Shown: one piece after another, positions 11,901 through 27,140 of the stretch
Numbering within the stretch: the stretch's first letter is position 1
Layout: each line of letters opens with the position of its first letter
Assembly (NCBI GenBank): GCA_963855995.1
Contig: OY979717.1
Location: 30,102,797 to 30,166,796 of the forward strand
Source of the DNA: Muricea muricata
Lineage: Eukaryota; Cnidaria; Anthozoa; Malacalcyonacea; Plexauridae
Length of the DNA: 64,000 nt
Direction: 5' to 3'
Program-made: the position numbers and the translations under genes
Notes under the pieces: generated by a model
The model's database searches: none
What the model was told of the DNA's origin: nothing
The model's input: only the letters and a program-made list of their open reading frames with translations

Positions 11901-14900
11901 AGGACAAATTCAAAAAATGCTGGTTTATTCAGGGTTTCCACTTTATACTATTTGATCTGGCGTCAAAAAGCAAAACAATTTTCATTTGTATGTACGATGC
12001 TGTATTAAAGTTATGTTTTGCATAAGTAAAGTGCTCTTGCTTGTCGTTTGACGTTTCTATAAGTGAGCAGAATTTAGTTTGGGTGAAGGCAATCTATTGA
12101 GTAATAAATATCAGTTTCTATAAAGTAAACAAATTTGTTCATGGCAAATGCTGTTGTATGGTATTTACACACTTGTTATTTTTTCCCCAAAACTCCCTCG
12201 CTTGCTGCACTAGCTCGTTCGTTTTGTGAAAACAAATTAACGCGTATGTAAATGCCATACGTCAGCACTTCCCATGAAGAAATCTCTATTTACGCACTGT
12301 AGGCCTGGCAAGCGACTTCAGTGCTTGAAATATTAAAGACCTTCGACGTCTTTCAGAGTGAAGTCCGCTCATTTGTAGATGTTAGTTGACGCTCAAAATA
12401 TAAATTGTTCTTTATATTTAGTTATCTGTATTACCAAGAGAAACGGCTATTTGCGACCTACTATACATTGGTATTTATAAATTATGGAAACAAATATATT
12501 CTACGCTTTAGGCGAATAATGCATTATCTAAATAAATATTTTGTGAATGAGACAAGTGTTGGTAATATTCCATTTCTCATAATTGTTTTTTTTCACTATA
12601 TATAACTTCACTATGTCATTTCTACAAGAGTTTGGTAGAAATGATTCCACATATAATCAATGTAAGCGAAATATTAAAAAGGATGCGAAACAGAAGCATG
12701 CACCTCAATCTTTTCACAATTTCGAAACAAGGATCTTGAAATTGCAATTTTCCCACAGGACGACTCAGAAGTTGCTTTAAATAGTTAATTTGAAGGATCA
12801 CCTGTAAAATGAAGTCGATGTACTAATTCCCAATGCTTGAACCGCATAAATACGAACATTCATATCTTCATACAGCTGCTTTGCTTCATCTTTCCAGTTG
12901 ATCTTTTGGGTGTTCAGGTGATATCCAGGACCATGAGGTGGGGCATCCCCTATCATCACTAAAGCACGCTGAGAATTCGGAGTCCACGACAGCTCTGTCT
13001 TAACCTACAACAGAAATAACGTTGCCGCGATTCATGTCCAACTCCTGAAGATTTGAAAACACGAAAAGTAATGGCGCTTGTTTCCAAACAAAAATCAATT
13101 TTTCAATCAAAACCACTAAATTCCTTAGTATAATTTGCTTTGTTTTCAAATTCTTAGTAGACTTATAATTTTCCTTGCTAAACATGATTACTAAAAAACT
13201 TCCACACTTCACAACAATTCAGCTCACAGCTTTGTAATTTTACTAACTCCACCATGTCCTTCCTAGCTGTGGTAATCATTTATTTTTCACAAAATAGATT
13301 CAAATTCAGTTTAATAAAATCCAAATTGTCCATTGTCAGGATTTGTTGATGCTCATCCTATAGATTCAGCGTTATTTAAGCGATTTTAGAGAATGGTACA
13401 CATTAATAGATAGGTATAACTGCATGCATGGAATATATAGACATACTTTCCAGGAATGTTTTGTTTCGTAGTGGAAAGAATCAGCTCTACCTGTCTTAAA
13501 ACAAGTTCGTAACATTCTTCATAGTCGAATCCACACGTTGCGGACACATCTTTTACAAATTTGCATAGCTTGTTCTCATCAGTTGTAAAATCCACCCATG
13601 TCGTATCGTACGTGCTATCTTTATCTTGATAATCCCCGTGCGCAAACACGGCAACCCGAATGTTGGGAATGTCTTGAAAAACGCGCCTGATCGTCTCTGC
13701 AACCTTTCGTCGAACCTGTAACATATATTTAAACAAAGAAGTCAACATTGCACTTGTGGATGAAAAACATCTGTTTACCATTATGCCTCTTCAAACTGCA
13801 TGCTCTAACGTCGTGATTTTATTGTTGCAAATCATTAATCATTACACTGTATATGTATACGAAAAACAAATGAAAACTCATTTACAAACAAAGATGACCT
13901 TTGTTTTAAACGACCAGCCACAAAGCTTGATCATTTTATGTTGATAGACATAATAGAAATGACAGACCCATGTTTTGCGACCCTAAAATTCCCGGAGGGG
14001 GTTGGTAAAACGTAGGCGTCATCATCTGTATTATGCAATTGCAGTCACCTGAGTTAAACATGGATACATGGAACCCGTTGTATCAAAGGAAAACACGATT
14101 TCCTTCACGTCAGATGCGCCAGCTGATGCTCCAGCAGATGATTTTGGCTTTTTACTTGGAGATGACCCAGGCTCATCCTCGGCCTCGTCGTCTTTCTTAT
14201 CATCACCTTTCCCGTCATCTTCTTTATCAATCTCGTCTTTGGGCTGTTCAGAAGATAATACAACAATTGAGTTGATATGTATTAAGTCTGGATAATGCGA
14301 AGCCAAAAAAATGAAGCTAAAAATACGTTGTACTGTATTTTGAGAGCGGCCATGTTGAATGGCTCTCGTCAAGAAGTGAATCGATGGCCTTCAAAATCAA
14401 ACAATAAATGTGTTATCCATTCTTAATGCATATCAATGAACAATTACAGAATGATACAGAAAAGACATGACAACCGCTCTCTTGAAGAAAAAGACAAATT
14501 CCAAGAGCTGTATTATCATTCATGCAAGATCGTCGATCCCAAAAATTTCTTATAAGGTTCAGGTTTAGAAAATATAATCACTACCTCTTCACTACCTTTA
14601 GCAGATCTACCTCGTTTCACCGGCGTTTTACTTTTTGCTTTGGTACCTGCAGAAATAAGGACCAAACAAAAACGAATAGTTACGTGAAACATCGAATATT
14701 GCATGCAATGCGAGATGCTGACGCCATTACGCGGCTAAAAACAGGCCAACCACATGCGTATATTCTCTAAAAAATTCAATTCTAGAAAATGAATGTGCTG
14801 TATGTCCTTTTTTTTGTACGTGACTTTCTCCACATTTCGCATTTTCTGCACAACGAAAAGCTTGTATTACACAGACAATGAAGAAAATGCCAAAATAATT

Positions 14901-17900
14901 TTCAAGATAACAGCATTTTCGCAGTTTAAAATAAATTTGCTATACAGAGCTCTTTAAAATTTTGCACAATGATTGCTTTTGTTGTTTGTAATATAAAGTG
15001 GAAAAGAATAGAAAATTGTGGGCTTTTCTGACCTTTTCGAGTAAATTTTAACGCGAGTGTTGCCATAACAATGGAGCATCGATCACCAAAACAGTAACAA
15101 TTTGACAGACCAAATATTAAACTACATACCTGTATATACTAATGGTGAAGTTGTACTCGGGTAAATTCCAAAGGTCGCTGGTTCGAATCCCGCTGTGGCC
15201 AGGCAATTTTTTCAGCCTGCCCAGTGTGGCTTACACTCGGAGTAGCATCACAATATCATAATATCATATTTACCCGAGTACAACATCACCATTAGTATAT
15301 ATATCATATAATTAGAGTATTAGGTATTGAAGGAACTAGACTCTGTTCCGAAATATCACTTATCGAACCGTCCTGACCGTGTAGCTCAGTTGGTAGAGCG
15401 TTGGGGCTAGTATTCCAAAGGTCGCTGGTTCGAATCCTGCTGGGCCAGGCAAATTTTTCAGCCTGCACAGTGTGGCTTACACTCGGAGTAGCATCACAAT
15501 ATCATAATACATACCAGTTACTGTCATGAAATTTGAAGGGGGAGTGACATGAAAAATCGTTTTTCTATTCTTGATTTCAATAAAACATAATGTCAAAGTA
15601 AACCAACAAGGCTTCTTTTGTTTTTCAATAAATTGTTCTCCAACTATATATTCACTGTTTTAAACCATGTAAATAGCTTGTGATGTCATCTACACTCACG
15701 CATTATAATTGCCAAACAGATTAAACAAACCAGAAACATTGTCGAAACAAAGTGGTAGAATGTCTTCAAACTTTATAAAAGGATGGTAATATTGTAGGTG
15801 AATAATCGTGCAAAAGTTTCATAAATTCTGCCTGCTTTAGTTGGAGAAATAATTTTTTTAGTAAATCTCATTCTGAATGCGCGAGTAGATGACATCACAA
15901 ATTAGCTTTAGTTTCCTGTTTCAAAAGATAAATATCTTGTCAAGGCGAGAAAGTAAAAGCGGCTTCAAGGTTTATTTTTCAAATTATCCTTGATAAAGAT
16001 TAAAAGTGGACAAACGATTTTTCTTATGCAACTGCCCCTTTAACAGTACAAAAATGTTAAAGATGTCAAGCAATCTTCCTACAAACCTGCGTCAGTTGAG
16101 GTGCTAGGTGTACTAGCATCACCTTTAACTTCTGCTTCGCCTGAGTCGTACAAGAACTCCGAGTCAGGCACCAAAATACGATTGTAGGATGTCGACTGAA
16201 CAAACACGTCAAAATCGTCCAACTTCTCACGATCTAGCTTGAACTTTGCAGTTTTCTTGGGAATTCCCAGGATACCACGAACCTGAAAATTCGATTATTC
16301 ATATTACTTGCAACTAACAGGTTTTTTACTTGAATTATATACCGATTTAAAAGGACATGACAATACATTCCTTTTTTTGGTTTATCAATAAGAACCTTTG
16401 AATTAAATGTAATGTCAGCTGTCGAATAAGAATGCTTAGTTTGGGAAATACTGAAGAACAAATGTAAATAGCCGTCTACCATATCACGAAATTCTCAATA
16501 AAATTTTCTGGGACACTTCACTATTTACCTAAGAAGAATATATTAAATACAAATCCAGATGGATTTTAATATTAAACATGGTAGCTAATGACATAGTGGA
16601 AGGCGAATGACTGGCGTCTTTGTTCTTTTTTCTCCTCGATAAGCCAATTTAAATAACCCAATTTAAATAAAAAGATATAAGCCAATGTAAATAAAAATAT
16701 ATGTTTGTCTTATGGCTGTATCATGCAATTAACCTATGTATCAATGGCAACGCCATCTTGAATCGCGATTTATTGTGGTCTATACAGGGCAAAAAACTAT
16801 TTACTGCAAAAGCCGCTATCGTTTAAGGAACACACCCTACAGAGAAAAAACAATGTGGCGAACATTTTCTTTGGTACACAATGGGGTATCTTTTCTAAGC
16901 ACTTTGTGTCATGCGCCATAAAAGATAGGATTCATTCGCAGAACAGTGTTGTGCTCAAGGTTTAAATCCTGTTTCTTGAAAGGTTGGACATATGTTCCAT
17001 ACTCAAGTAGAGTTACTCTATGGAGTACTTAGCCGTGTAAGACCTTACCTGCCCAGGTTTACCTACATACTGTAACTAAGATTTAACTAGTACCTAAGTA
17101 AGTACTTAAGTAAGTACTTAAGTACTAGTTAAATCTTAGTTAGTACTTAAGTAGTAACAGGTCTACCAAGTTCTAGAACCTAGATGAAATTTGCATGTGT
17201 TGACGAATTTGAGCCCAAATGGAGGTTGACTCATAACCTGTACACAGTCTGTGTTAATAAATCTTGCTTAGCATGCATTATGTTACATTAGAATATTGAT
17301 TGCAGGGGCTATATCCCAGGTTGACAATCTTGACAAGATTTATTGATCTAAGGTAGGATCTTGCCATGATCTTACTTTAATCTTGGAAATACATGTCATG
17401 ATCCAGAAAGATTAGACAAGATTGAATTTTTTTAAAATCTGCCACCATTTTATATCTGTGCTAAATTTTGCACGCAGCCTCATTTTCATGTGGATGCTCT
17501 GTACTAGTCTCTAGCAATTGCCGCAACTTGGAAATGGACTGTCGGATGATTGTGTTTGCACCTATACCTGCGTGTACCTTCATCACACAATGTTTTTGCT
17601 TCCTTACTAGCATGCATATAAATATATCAAATGATAAGCACCCTTTTTAAAAAGGCAAACACAATTGTGCTGGCCCAGTCAAGCTGGTGCTTAAAAGTTT
17701 ATTCATACAGATAATTTATACACAATATTCAACATACAAATATGCAATGTTATTTGCTGGCAGATGAAAAATTGCAAGGGAGCAATTGCCCAAAACTGAC
17801 AAAAAATTATTAAAAATATATAAATCTTAAATTTAAGTCTTAAATTTTTTTATTCTAACTATATAATTTGGGAAAACTATGAAAACGTTGACTTGTAATC

Positions 17901-18334
17901 AGAATGGACTTTAATTTTCCCGGCCTAATAGCCCTCATTTCCTACCTTTCATTAATGATTGCATTCTTCTACCCTAAATAAATTGAGCATTCTTAATGGC
18001 TAAGTTCACAAACTATTGAATCCATAAATACATTTCCACTGATACCCTGAGAGTAGATGCATACAAGCTTGGACAGGATTAACACAAACAGACAACAGAC
18101 CTCATTTCCCGACACAATTTTGCCATCAGATTTTCGTCTCACGACAATCTCTTTATTATCTTGAATAGTCTCTGGCTTCGTCAGCTGGTAAAACCCTTTA
18201 CCCGTTGCAAACTCAAGGTCATTTGCCTTGACGAATTCTCGAATGGAAATACGTTTTTTCACTGGTAAGCACTTGAATCTCGAGTCAGACACAAGTTTCT
18301 TCGCTTCCGACTTTTTAGCCTTTTTGGGAGGCAT
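8956..18334 (-). CDS. VWA-domain protein with duplicated flanking module (8 exons, 565 aa)
   Basis: Exons, transcript order: 18334-18101, 16282-16087, 14646-14585, 14243-14049, 13715-13491, 13004-12802, 10851-10706, 9392-8956. All introns are GT-AG, phases match at every junction, and the sum is 1698 nt (565 codons plus TAA). Residues about 20-124 and 457-562 are copies of one module: ISIREFV...GKGFYQLTKPE, then VFVQSTSYNRILVPD...FLY, against IDIKTFV...GRGFYEFTKPE, then VFVQSTSYNRVLMPD...FLY. Between them come a charged linker (Lys/Asp/Glu/Ser-rich, 165-208) and a von Willebrand A domain: EIVFSFDTTGSM with the MIDAS-like DxTGSM at 218-223, VAVFAHGDYQD near 250-260 and VMIGDAPPHG near 321-329. 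No signal peptide; the start is MPPKKAKK, so it is probably cytoplasmic or nuclear. The VWA resembles those of alpha-kinase VwkA-like proteins, but no kinase domain is present. Function unknown. Confidence 0.85.
9420..10700 (-). other. Intron 7 of the VWA-module gene
   Basis: Between exon 8 (ends at 9392) and exon 7 (donor at 10705). It contains a poly-C/poly-A run at 10505-10526. The open frames at 10349-10765 are not genes: only their upstream end coincides with real exon 7. Confidence 0.6.
10985..11090. repeat. Short hairpin repeat
   Basis: The inverted arms gtgtgaaaagccgtttcat and atgaaacgacttttactttttcacac enclose about 45 bp containing the palindrome ttgacgaacg. A MITE-like foldback inside intron 6 of the VWA-module gene. 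Confidence 0.7.
11091..12800. other. Intron 6 of the VWA-module gene, mostly unremarkable
   Basis: Contains a poly-C stretch at 11513-11529 and a degenerate inverted repeat at about 12136-12275 (tggcaaatgctgttgtatggtattta against its reverse complement ending near 12272). No additional exon is needed, because exon 6 and exon 7 join in phase. Confidence 0.55.
15134..15300. mobile_element. MITE with 33-bp inverted termini enclosing a 5'-truncated SINE
   Basis: The left terminus starts atatactaatggtgaagttg and reaches gggtaaat at 15166. The right terminus at 15268-15300 is its reverse complement with one mismatch. The interior is the 3' part of the tRNA-derived SINE at 15374: from ccaaaggtcgctggttcgaa (B box) through ttttcagcctgcccagtgtg to the tail cacaatatcataatatcat. 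The A-box half is missing. It lies in intron 2 of the VWA-module gene. Confidence 0.8.
15374..15512 (+). mobile_element. tRNA-derived SINE
   Basis: Starts with a tRNA-like head containing an A box (gtagctcagttggtagagcg) and a B box (ggttcgaatcc). It continues into the body tttttcagcctgcacagtgtg, cactcggagtagcatcacaa, and ends in an atcataata-type tail. The anticodon arm is irregular and no clean cloverleaf forms, so this is a SINE and not a tRNA gene. A second, truncated copy sits 75 bp upstream. Confidence 0.8.
17020..17175. repeat. Palindrome built of taagtacttaagta units
   Basis: actaagatttaactagta on the left and tactagttaaatcttagt on the right flank a self-complementary core of repeated aagtacttaagt. 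Its texture resembles the inner palindromes of the giant element at 188-2745. Confidence 0.75.
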
Positions 18335-18842
18335 GTTTGTTCGGAACTTGTTATCAAAATTGAACTTTCAATGAGAGTAGAATTGAAATAGCAACAATCA
18401 CCCGATTCGTACATTTTGGCACATTTGTACATTTGACGGGAAAACAGAAGTGAACATATGTCTATGGTCTCCAGTATCTTAGCGAAATAAAGGTGAATAG
18501 GTATATGCCAAATGATGAAACCAGAAATATGAATAAAAATTTCATCTTATTGATTTATTTTTAATAGCAGTAATAAGTCTGGGCTTGCGATGTAATTAAA
18601 ATACATAAAAGGCAAGGCGTAGCTAGAAGCGGTCAGAAGTGAGGCCGCCCCCACCTGGCAGTTTTGCTGCCCCTCATGGAAAATCGTCAACTTAATTCTG
18701 GGTTATTCAGAGAGGAAATCCTAACAACGCCTCTTAGGCACGTTCGTTGTTATACCATAGGCAGCCCAAAAAGTGCGTGTAAAATTTGCCGCGAGCCGCA
18801 AGCGCAATTCATGCTATGGTTATACGCACTCATTTATTTTGC

Positions 18843-19195
18843 GGTCATGGCTTTATAGGATACCCTAAAGGTGAAAATGTCGAGAGAGCACTGGGACCGA
18901 GTTGTTCTAGCTGTGTTTTGTGTATCCCCATACATATAATAACTATCAATATCGAGTCATTCTTGGGTTGTCACTTTTCTCACTCACTGGGACTGTATCT
19001 ACTTCACCAAATTTAGCTAAAGAGGGAGCGCGTAGCGCGACAATCATTACTCGCCCTTCGGGCTCGCACTTTAGCTAAATTTGGTGAAGTAGATACAGTC
19101 CCAGTGAGTGAGAAATACACAAAACACAGGGGCAACTCGGTCCCAGTACTTTCTCGATATTTCGACCTTTAGGGTATCCTATAAAGCCATGACCT
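18843..19195. repeat. Foldback element with CG-rich cap
   Basis: Outer arms: ggctttataggataccctaaagg on the left is mirrored by cctttagggtatcctataaagcc. Inner arms: ctcactcactgggactgtatc and gatacagtcccagtgagtgag. An unpaired stretch (about 18910-18965) is present only on the left, consistent with a small insertion or a deletion on the right. The central loop holds gcgcgtagcgcg and cgcccttcgggctcgc. Confidence 0.8.
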
Positions 19196-19328
19196 TTATT
19201 TTGCCTATTGTGTTCTTGTGTAGGTTTTCACTTGAAAATTATCCCACATACGCCGACAATCTACACAGAAATAAGACGACTGCTAAGCCGTTTCAATATA
19301 TAAATAAAAATAGAACGTGATGTGTACT

Positions 19329-19443
19329 ATGTATTGTAGTCTTCTGCGCAGCCGTTGTTGGGGTGGGCCAATGCTCTTCCACAAACAAAGGTGGGGAGGA
19401 CTTTTGCCGACCCTAAAAACGACTTCGCAGAAGACTATAAGTA
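19329..19443. repeat. Short TIR element (tagtcttctgcg termini)
   Basis: tagtcttctgcgcag at the left and cttcgcagaagacta at the right are inverted copies enclosing about 85 bp that is itself partly self-complementary. A small MITE. Confidence 0.65.
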
Positions 19444-19679
19444 TTGGTGCATGTAGGACATGGACATATAACCAGAATACCCGTTCGATCGAGGGCGAGG
19501 GTAAGTTCATGGTGTAAAGATCTCGGCATCGTGTAACACGAATTTTTGATGTTCCAGAAGCGTTGTCTTTGTCACGAGAAGCGATTTTTTCCGCGGCTTG
19601 CAGTCGTAGCTTAAGTGATGTCGGAGAGCTCAAAGACATCACACGGCACATGAAATAGCAGCCCTGGCATGAAGTAAGA

Positions 19680-20150
19680 AGCCAAGAGGGGCGGCACTAC
19701 TCGAGCAGGAGGTGGTTGGTTTAGATCTTGAGCCAGTGAACTGGGAGAAAGAAATGAACAGGGACACTTGAGTGGTCAACATGATGATGTCACATCGGAA
19801 AACGAGTCGTTACGACCGATGCCCTCACTTCCTTTTTAGAAACAATGCATAAAGTCATTAATGGCATTTAATTGCCAGAAATTACCAACAACAAGATGTT
19901 GATGCATTAAACACACCCGCTATGTCTGGTACATAGCGTAAGAGCTGTTGGTAGGGAGGACAATTTTTTTATAAAACAGACTTCTGAATGCGGTTGTAAC
20001 ATTGTGACAAGGATTTGATCAGAGACAAGCCGAAGAGCTCACTGAGGTTACCTCAGTTGTAATATTCCCAGCCTCGTATCCAGGGCCTTTCTGAGCTTGG
20101 TTATATTCCCAGTCGAATGAGTTAAGGTACATGGCTGCAAATTCTGTGCG
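19680..20150. other. Unassigned, possibly 5' part of the DIRS-like remnant
   Basis: No open frame of note. Position and orientation make it a candidate for the degraded gag-like region of the element that follows, but I see no diagnostic motif. Confidence 0.3.
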
Positions 20151-21210
20151 TTTGATTGGAAATGCTTCTGTTGTTCAAAAACAGACGTGGCACTATATGC
20201 TATCCAACACTGTCGTCATTGGCATCGGAGGACTTCCCTGAGGCTGCCAGATTCCTCTTTAGAGAAGGTTTCGAAGCAAGAATAAAAACTCAGTCAGAAT
20301 TGCAAAAAGCATGTTACAGCTCAAATGAGTCAACGATCAAGCGCACCACTGAGGCCGCACCACCAAGTTCCGAAAACGTGAGAACCGCTGGAGTTTTGCT
20401 AATGCCTCCACCAAACAATAAAAAACAACAGCTACCAGTTTCGCGGGTCATTCAGGGACCATCGAAGCAGTTCCGGGCTTACAAACTGATCCAACAAACA
20501 CCATCAAACCAAAACGGTTTCGTGCCTTTTTCTTTTCATGTAAACCACTTAAAGCTAATTAGCATAGACCCATCAGTTTAAGAAACCAACGAAGGCTTGA
20601 CATTAATTTTTTAAGCCCTCCATTTCAGGCACATCCACCTAAAAGGTTTCCCCATGCTTATGGCTGAATAAATTCAGGATATCTTGAGAAGAGGCTACAC
20701 CTATATATAGTCCCCCTATCTCAGGCAGAACAAAGATTTTTGAGCATTCTAGTAGCCGTTTTAGTCCCTAAAAAGGGGGTGGGCAGAGGCTTATGAATCC
20801 ACGTCCTCTAAACCACTTTATGTCGAACACTTCAAGATGGAGGGAGTTGATATGCTGAGGACCTTTTAAGAAAAGAAGATTATGAAAGGAAAATAGACCT
20901 CATGCAAGAATGTACAGTACATTTCACAATCCCTGTCCCCCCAGAACACCAGGAGTATCCAAGATTCCAGTAGGAGGGAACTTTCTACAAATCCAGCTGC
21001 CCACGCTTCAGACTAACAACAGCCCCAAAAATATTCACCAAGATTCTAAAACTGGTGATGGCTTGGCTTAGACAGTTTCATGCTTTAACGGTATTTTATC
21101 GACTTGAACGTTTCTGAGTTTTTTAGTCAACTCAGTGAGCATCACCTTGTCTCTCCCAACAAACAAGATACGAAAGGTAAATAAGGAATGCTTAGACGGT
21201 CATAAACTCA
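20150..21210 (+). pseudogene. Decayed DIRS-like (tyrosine-recombinase) retrotransposon RT region
   Basis: Frame-broken fragments recall DIRS-type reverse transcriptase. They include VLVPKKG near 20762, then HFTIPVPPEHQEYPRFQ near 20915-20965 and LTTAPKIFTKILK near 21018-21056, followed by MAWLRQF. These correspond to the family's conserved block FTIPVPPEHQ...LRFQWEG...LTTAPRVFTK...WLRQ. A stop interrupts the block right after RFQ, and other frames carry frameshifts, so it is inactive. The upstream open frame (20156-20581) is probably its gag/RT linker remnant. No tyrosine recombinase was seen. The element runs into a (TA)n array and a foldback element. Confidence 0.7.
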
Positions 21211-21344
21211 CCTCAGATCACAACATGACAGCTTGCAAAACTATTAGGCCTACTCTCCTTCACTATACAGGCAGTCTTTCCACCACCCCCCCCCCCCCCT
21301 CCCACACTTCTGCGTGGGCAGCATCTTCGATAAGGGCACTTCAC

Positions 21345-22285
<941 letters not shown>

Positions 22286-22289
22286 TTAA

Positions 22290-23100
22290 GAGTTTTATAC
22301 AACTAGCCGCAGAGCACCAAACAGAAGTCACAGACGCATTCATCTAATACGACTGGGCGTATTGGGCAGATGTCTTCAAAAACTGCTAGACCTGGGGAAG
22401 AAAGTGAAAGATTTACTGGATTTGAGTCAAATGACGATATCTACAGTGGAGATTTTACTCTTTTTGCTGTAAAGACAAATATGCCAGATGACTGTACCCA
22501 ATATTGAAGGATAATGACAATAAAACATACTGGACTATCAAACAGTATAAGTTTACTTCAAAATCTATTTGAAAGTGCATTTTAAAATAAAATCATGTAA
22601 AAGTATTTCAAAATACATGTAATATAACATCTGTACCATTGCCCCAATGTCTTTCCCGATACCTCCTACATAAACTATATCATACCTCCAAATTAGCCTC
22701 TTTTTTATCAAATGTCCCTCCCTTCCCTCACTCCAATATGGCTTTTTAATTTGTGCACCATCCTACATAAGACGACTGTTTTTAATCAGCTCCAGTATAA
22801 TTTGGCTGTTTTGAATATGCTGTAGTTATGGAAAAAATTTTATGCACCTAAATTTACATTCCCGTCCATTGGCTAAATTTCATTTACGCATTCTTCATTT
22901 GGCTACAAGATAACAGTTGCAGCAGGGGTTAACAATTCGTGAACGACAGCAAATTTTTTGCATTAACAGATACAAAACGCCTTCCGGCTACGGCATTGAA
23001 TTATTCTCTAGAATATTTTATGCTTGATCTATGATTTTAATAAAACAGTTAGAATACTGTAGTGGTAGTCGATTCCTCTCAATTTTTAATCCGTTAAACT
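22290..23100. other. Unassigned sequence downstream of the DIRS-like remnant
   Basis: A short open stretch on the + strand at about 22330-22505 (reading RPGEESERFTGFESNDD) has coding-like composition but no start, splice context or family resemblance. It could be more of the DIRS-like element. The rest is AT-rich. Confidence 0.3.
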
Positions 23101-23106
23101 TGAAGC

Positions 23107-23349
23107 ACACACAGAAAAAATGAACAACTTGTTAAGGGTAGATGAAAACATGATTAAAGAAAAGGACTATAAACAATCAACATTCGTCAATGCTGTCAAC
23201 AATGTTGTTGTGCCTCAATCTGCCCGCAATATGTAACAATGCTGAACAATACTGTTTATAACATAGGACAATGTTGGCAACAAAACATTGTTGAAACCTG
23301 TTTTCCTCAACCGTGCATGAACAAATTGTTCCTGTTTTTATCTGTGCAT
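23107..23349. repeat. MITE rich in caacaatgttg motifs
   Basis: Termini acacacagaaaaaatgaaca and tgttcctgtttttatctgtgc are approximate inverted copies. The interior repeats aacaatgttg/ttgttga. It matches in layout the element at 56931-57200, which has acacacataaaaa termini and the same motif. Confidence 0.6.
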
Positions 23350-23920
23350 GCGATAGACGTGTATAATTACAGTCATTTTTCACCAATTTGTCGAGACTAT
23401 TATCATTGTGCATTATTATTGTTTTATAATATAATGGTAAGTCTGAACGTTGACTGGTTAAGAGCCGTGCTTACATAACTCAACGTTCCCGTCACTCATC
23501 TGCTCAAATAATTTTCTATTTTTTGTGCTACATTGCTCAACTGTATATACATTATAAATAGCATTGTATGCTGTGCATACTATTGTATACACTGTTATAT
23601 GTGGCTAGATAAGCTGATGCATGCTTGTTTCATTTCGTGAATTAATTTGTAAATTATATTTTAGTCCCATTAGTGCTTAATATTTGTCTTTGGAAAGAAT
23701 TCAGAGTTGACCAAGTATATGATAGCAACGACGCAGGGAAAACAGGTTTGGAAAACATATGTAATGCATGGTCCAAAAACTGTTTGACACATTGCAAACA
23801 GCAGTTGGTAAATTGTGGCCGTTATTCGTCAATGTCAGCGATTGTTTGGGTATGAGTTGTTTATTTTAAGACAATGTCTATATACATGTTTCAGTAATAA
23901 GCTTGTTTTTTATTTTTCAA

Positions 23921-23970
23921 CGGCCAGAAATAACATCAAAAAAGTTTCATTACTACGCCAGGTTGCTAAC
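23921..23970 (+). pseudogene. Fragment of exon 1 of the secreted-protein family
   Basis: About 50 bp reading PEITSKKFHYYARLL. This is nearly the same as residues 23-37 of the copy at 29388 (PEITSTKYHYYATLL) at both DNA and protein level. It stands alone, about 290 bp upstream of the intact copy A start and without its signal peptide or downstream sequence. It is a leftover of duplication within the cluster. Confidence 0.75.
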
Positions 23971-24211
23971 TAACTATAAGAGCCAAGATATTCTTAAAGG
24001 CAAATTCGTACTCGAACGCAGCTGCATGAAATGCGTTGCACATAAGAACAGCAAGAAATTAGTGCAACACTGCTTTCCGTTGTTATATAGTGCGTACCTC
24101 CTCTTTACTGTTTCCGTTGTTTGTATGATGGTGGTGTTCATTAAAAATAGAAACCCCATTCTAATTTCTAAACCACATGAATGCAGAAAAGTTGTACATA
24201 TAACTTCTGCC

Positions 24212-26414
<2,203 letters not shown>

Positions 26415-26784
26415 AATATATGTATGTAGATATATATATATATAGGGACAAATCTTTTACCAGACATGTCCAACCACTAAGTGCTCATCCAGTTTCAGTT
26501 TGTCCAGTTGACCATATATGCTATGCAGGAAACTTCAAGAATTTCTCAGTGAGCCAGTTTCTACCTGGTAGCTTCCTAAAAGCCTCCGAAGAAAGCATGT
26601 TTGCTTTGCTTTCGATGTAGAAAATTTTCGGCTAAGGTCTTCTCCGTAATTCAGCTTTTTATCCCCACATCTCAACGCCCAAGGACAGCATGAAGGATAT
26701 GGCAACAATCAGAACATTAACTGTTTTATGGTAATGTTACACGTACAACAACAACTTGCGATGTATAAGTCAAACTGTATAATA

Positions 26785-27140
26785 CAGGGTGTATCATTAA
26801 AATCTGAACAAATTTGAAATCGCTTTCAACGTCAGGAAGCGGCTTGAAATATGAAGTTTTTTACAAATATAGATTACTTGGGTACTTATGTTGTAGAATG
26901 AACGAAAAAATTCTGAAATTTAAATGTTTACAATCCGGTGGGGGGGGGGGGGGGGTGCGCACATTCGAACACATTAAAACGCCAAGCCAACTTGTATTTT
27001 CCTAAATAAGAATTGTTTTTCTATTTTTCTGTTTTTTTCTACATTACAAGCACCCAAATAGTCAATTTCTATAACAAAACTAGTACATTGAAGCGCTTCG
27101 CCTAGTAGAGAGCGATTTCAGATGTTTTTTATACACCCTG
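26785..27140. mobile_element. mariner-type MITE
   Basis: Starts cagggtgtatcattaa and ends ttttttatacaccctg, with TA on both sides (26783-26784 and 27141-27142), as expected for Tc1/mariner insertion. The interior is non-coding and holds a run of 15 or more G at 26938-26956. Confidence 0.8.

Noticed and set aside
15371..15450. A tRNA gene
   Set aside because: A and B boxes are present but the anticodon arm is irregular, there is no proper 3' acceptor match, and a SINE body follows; a second copy lacks the A box.
19283..19651. Minus-strand open frame of 122 aa
   Set aside because: It runs through a small TIR element and lacks any domain or splice support.
23903..24211. In-frame extension upstream of copy A
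   Set aside because: It would bury the signal peptide 100 residues into the protein. Copies B and C start at the aligned ATG, and the extension contains a duplicated exon 1 shard and non-coding homology to the region upstream of B.
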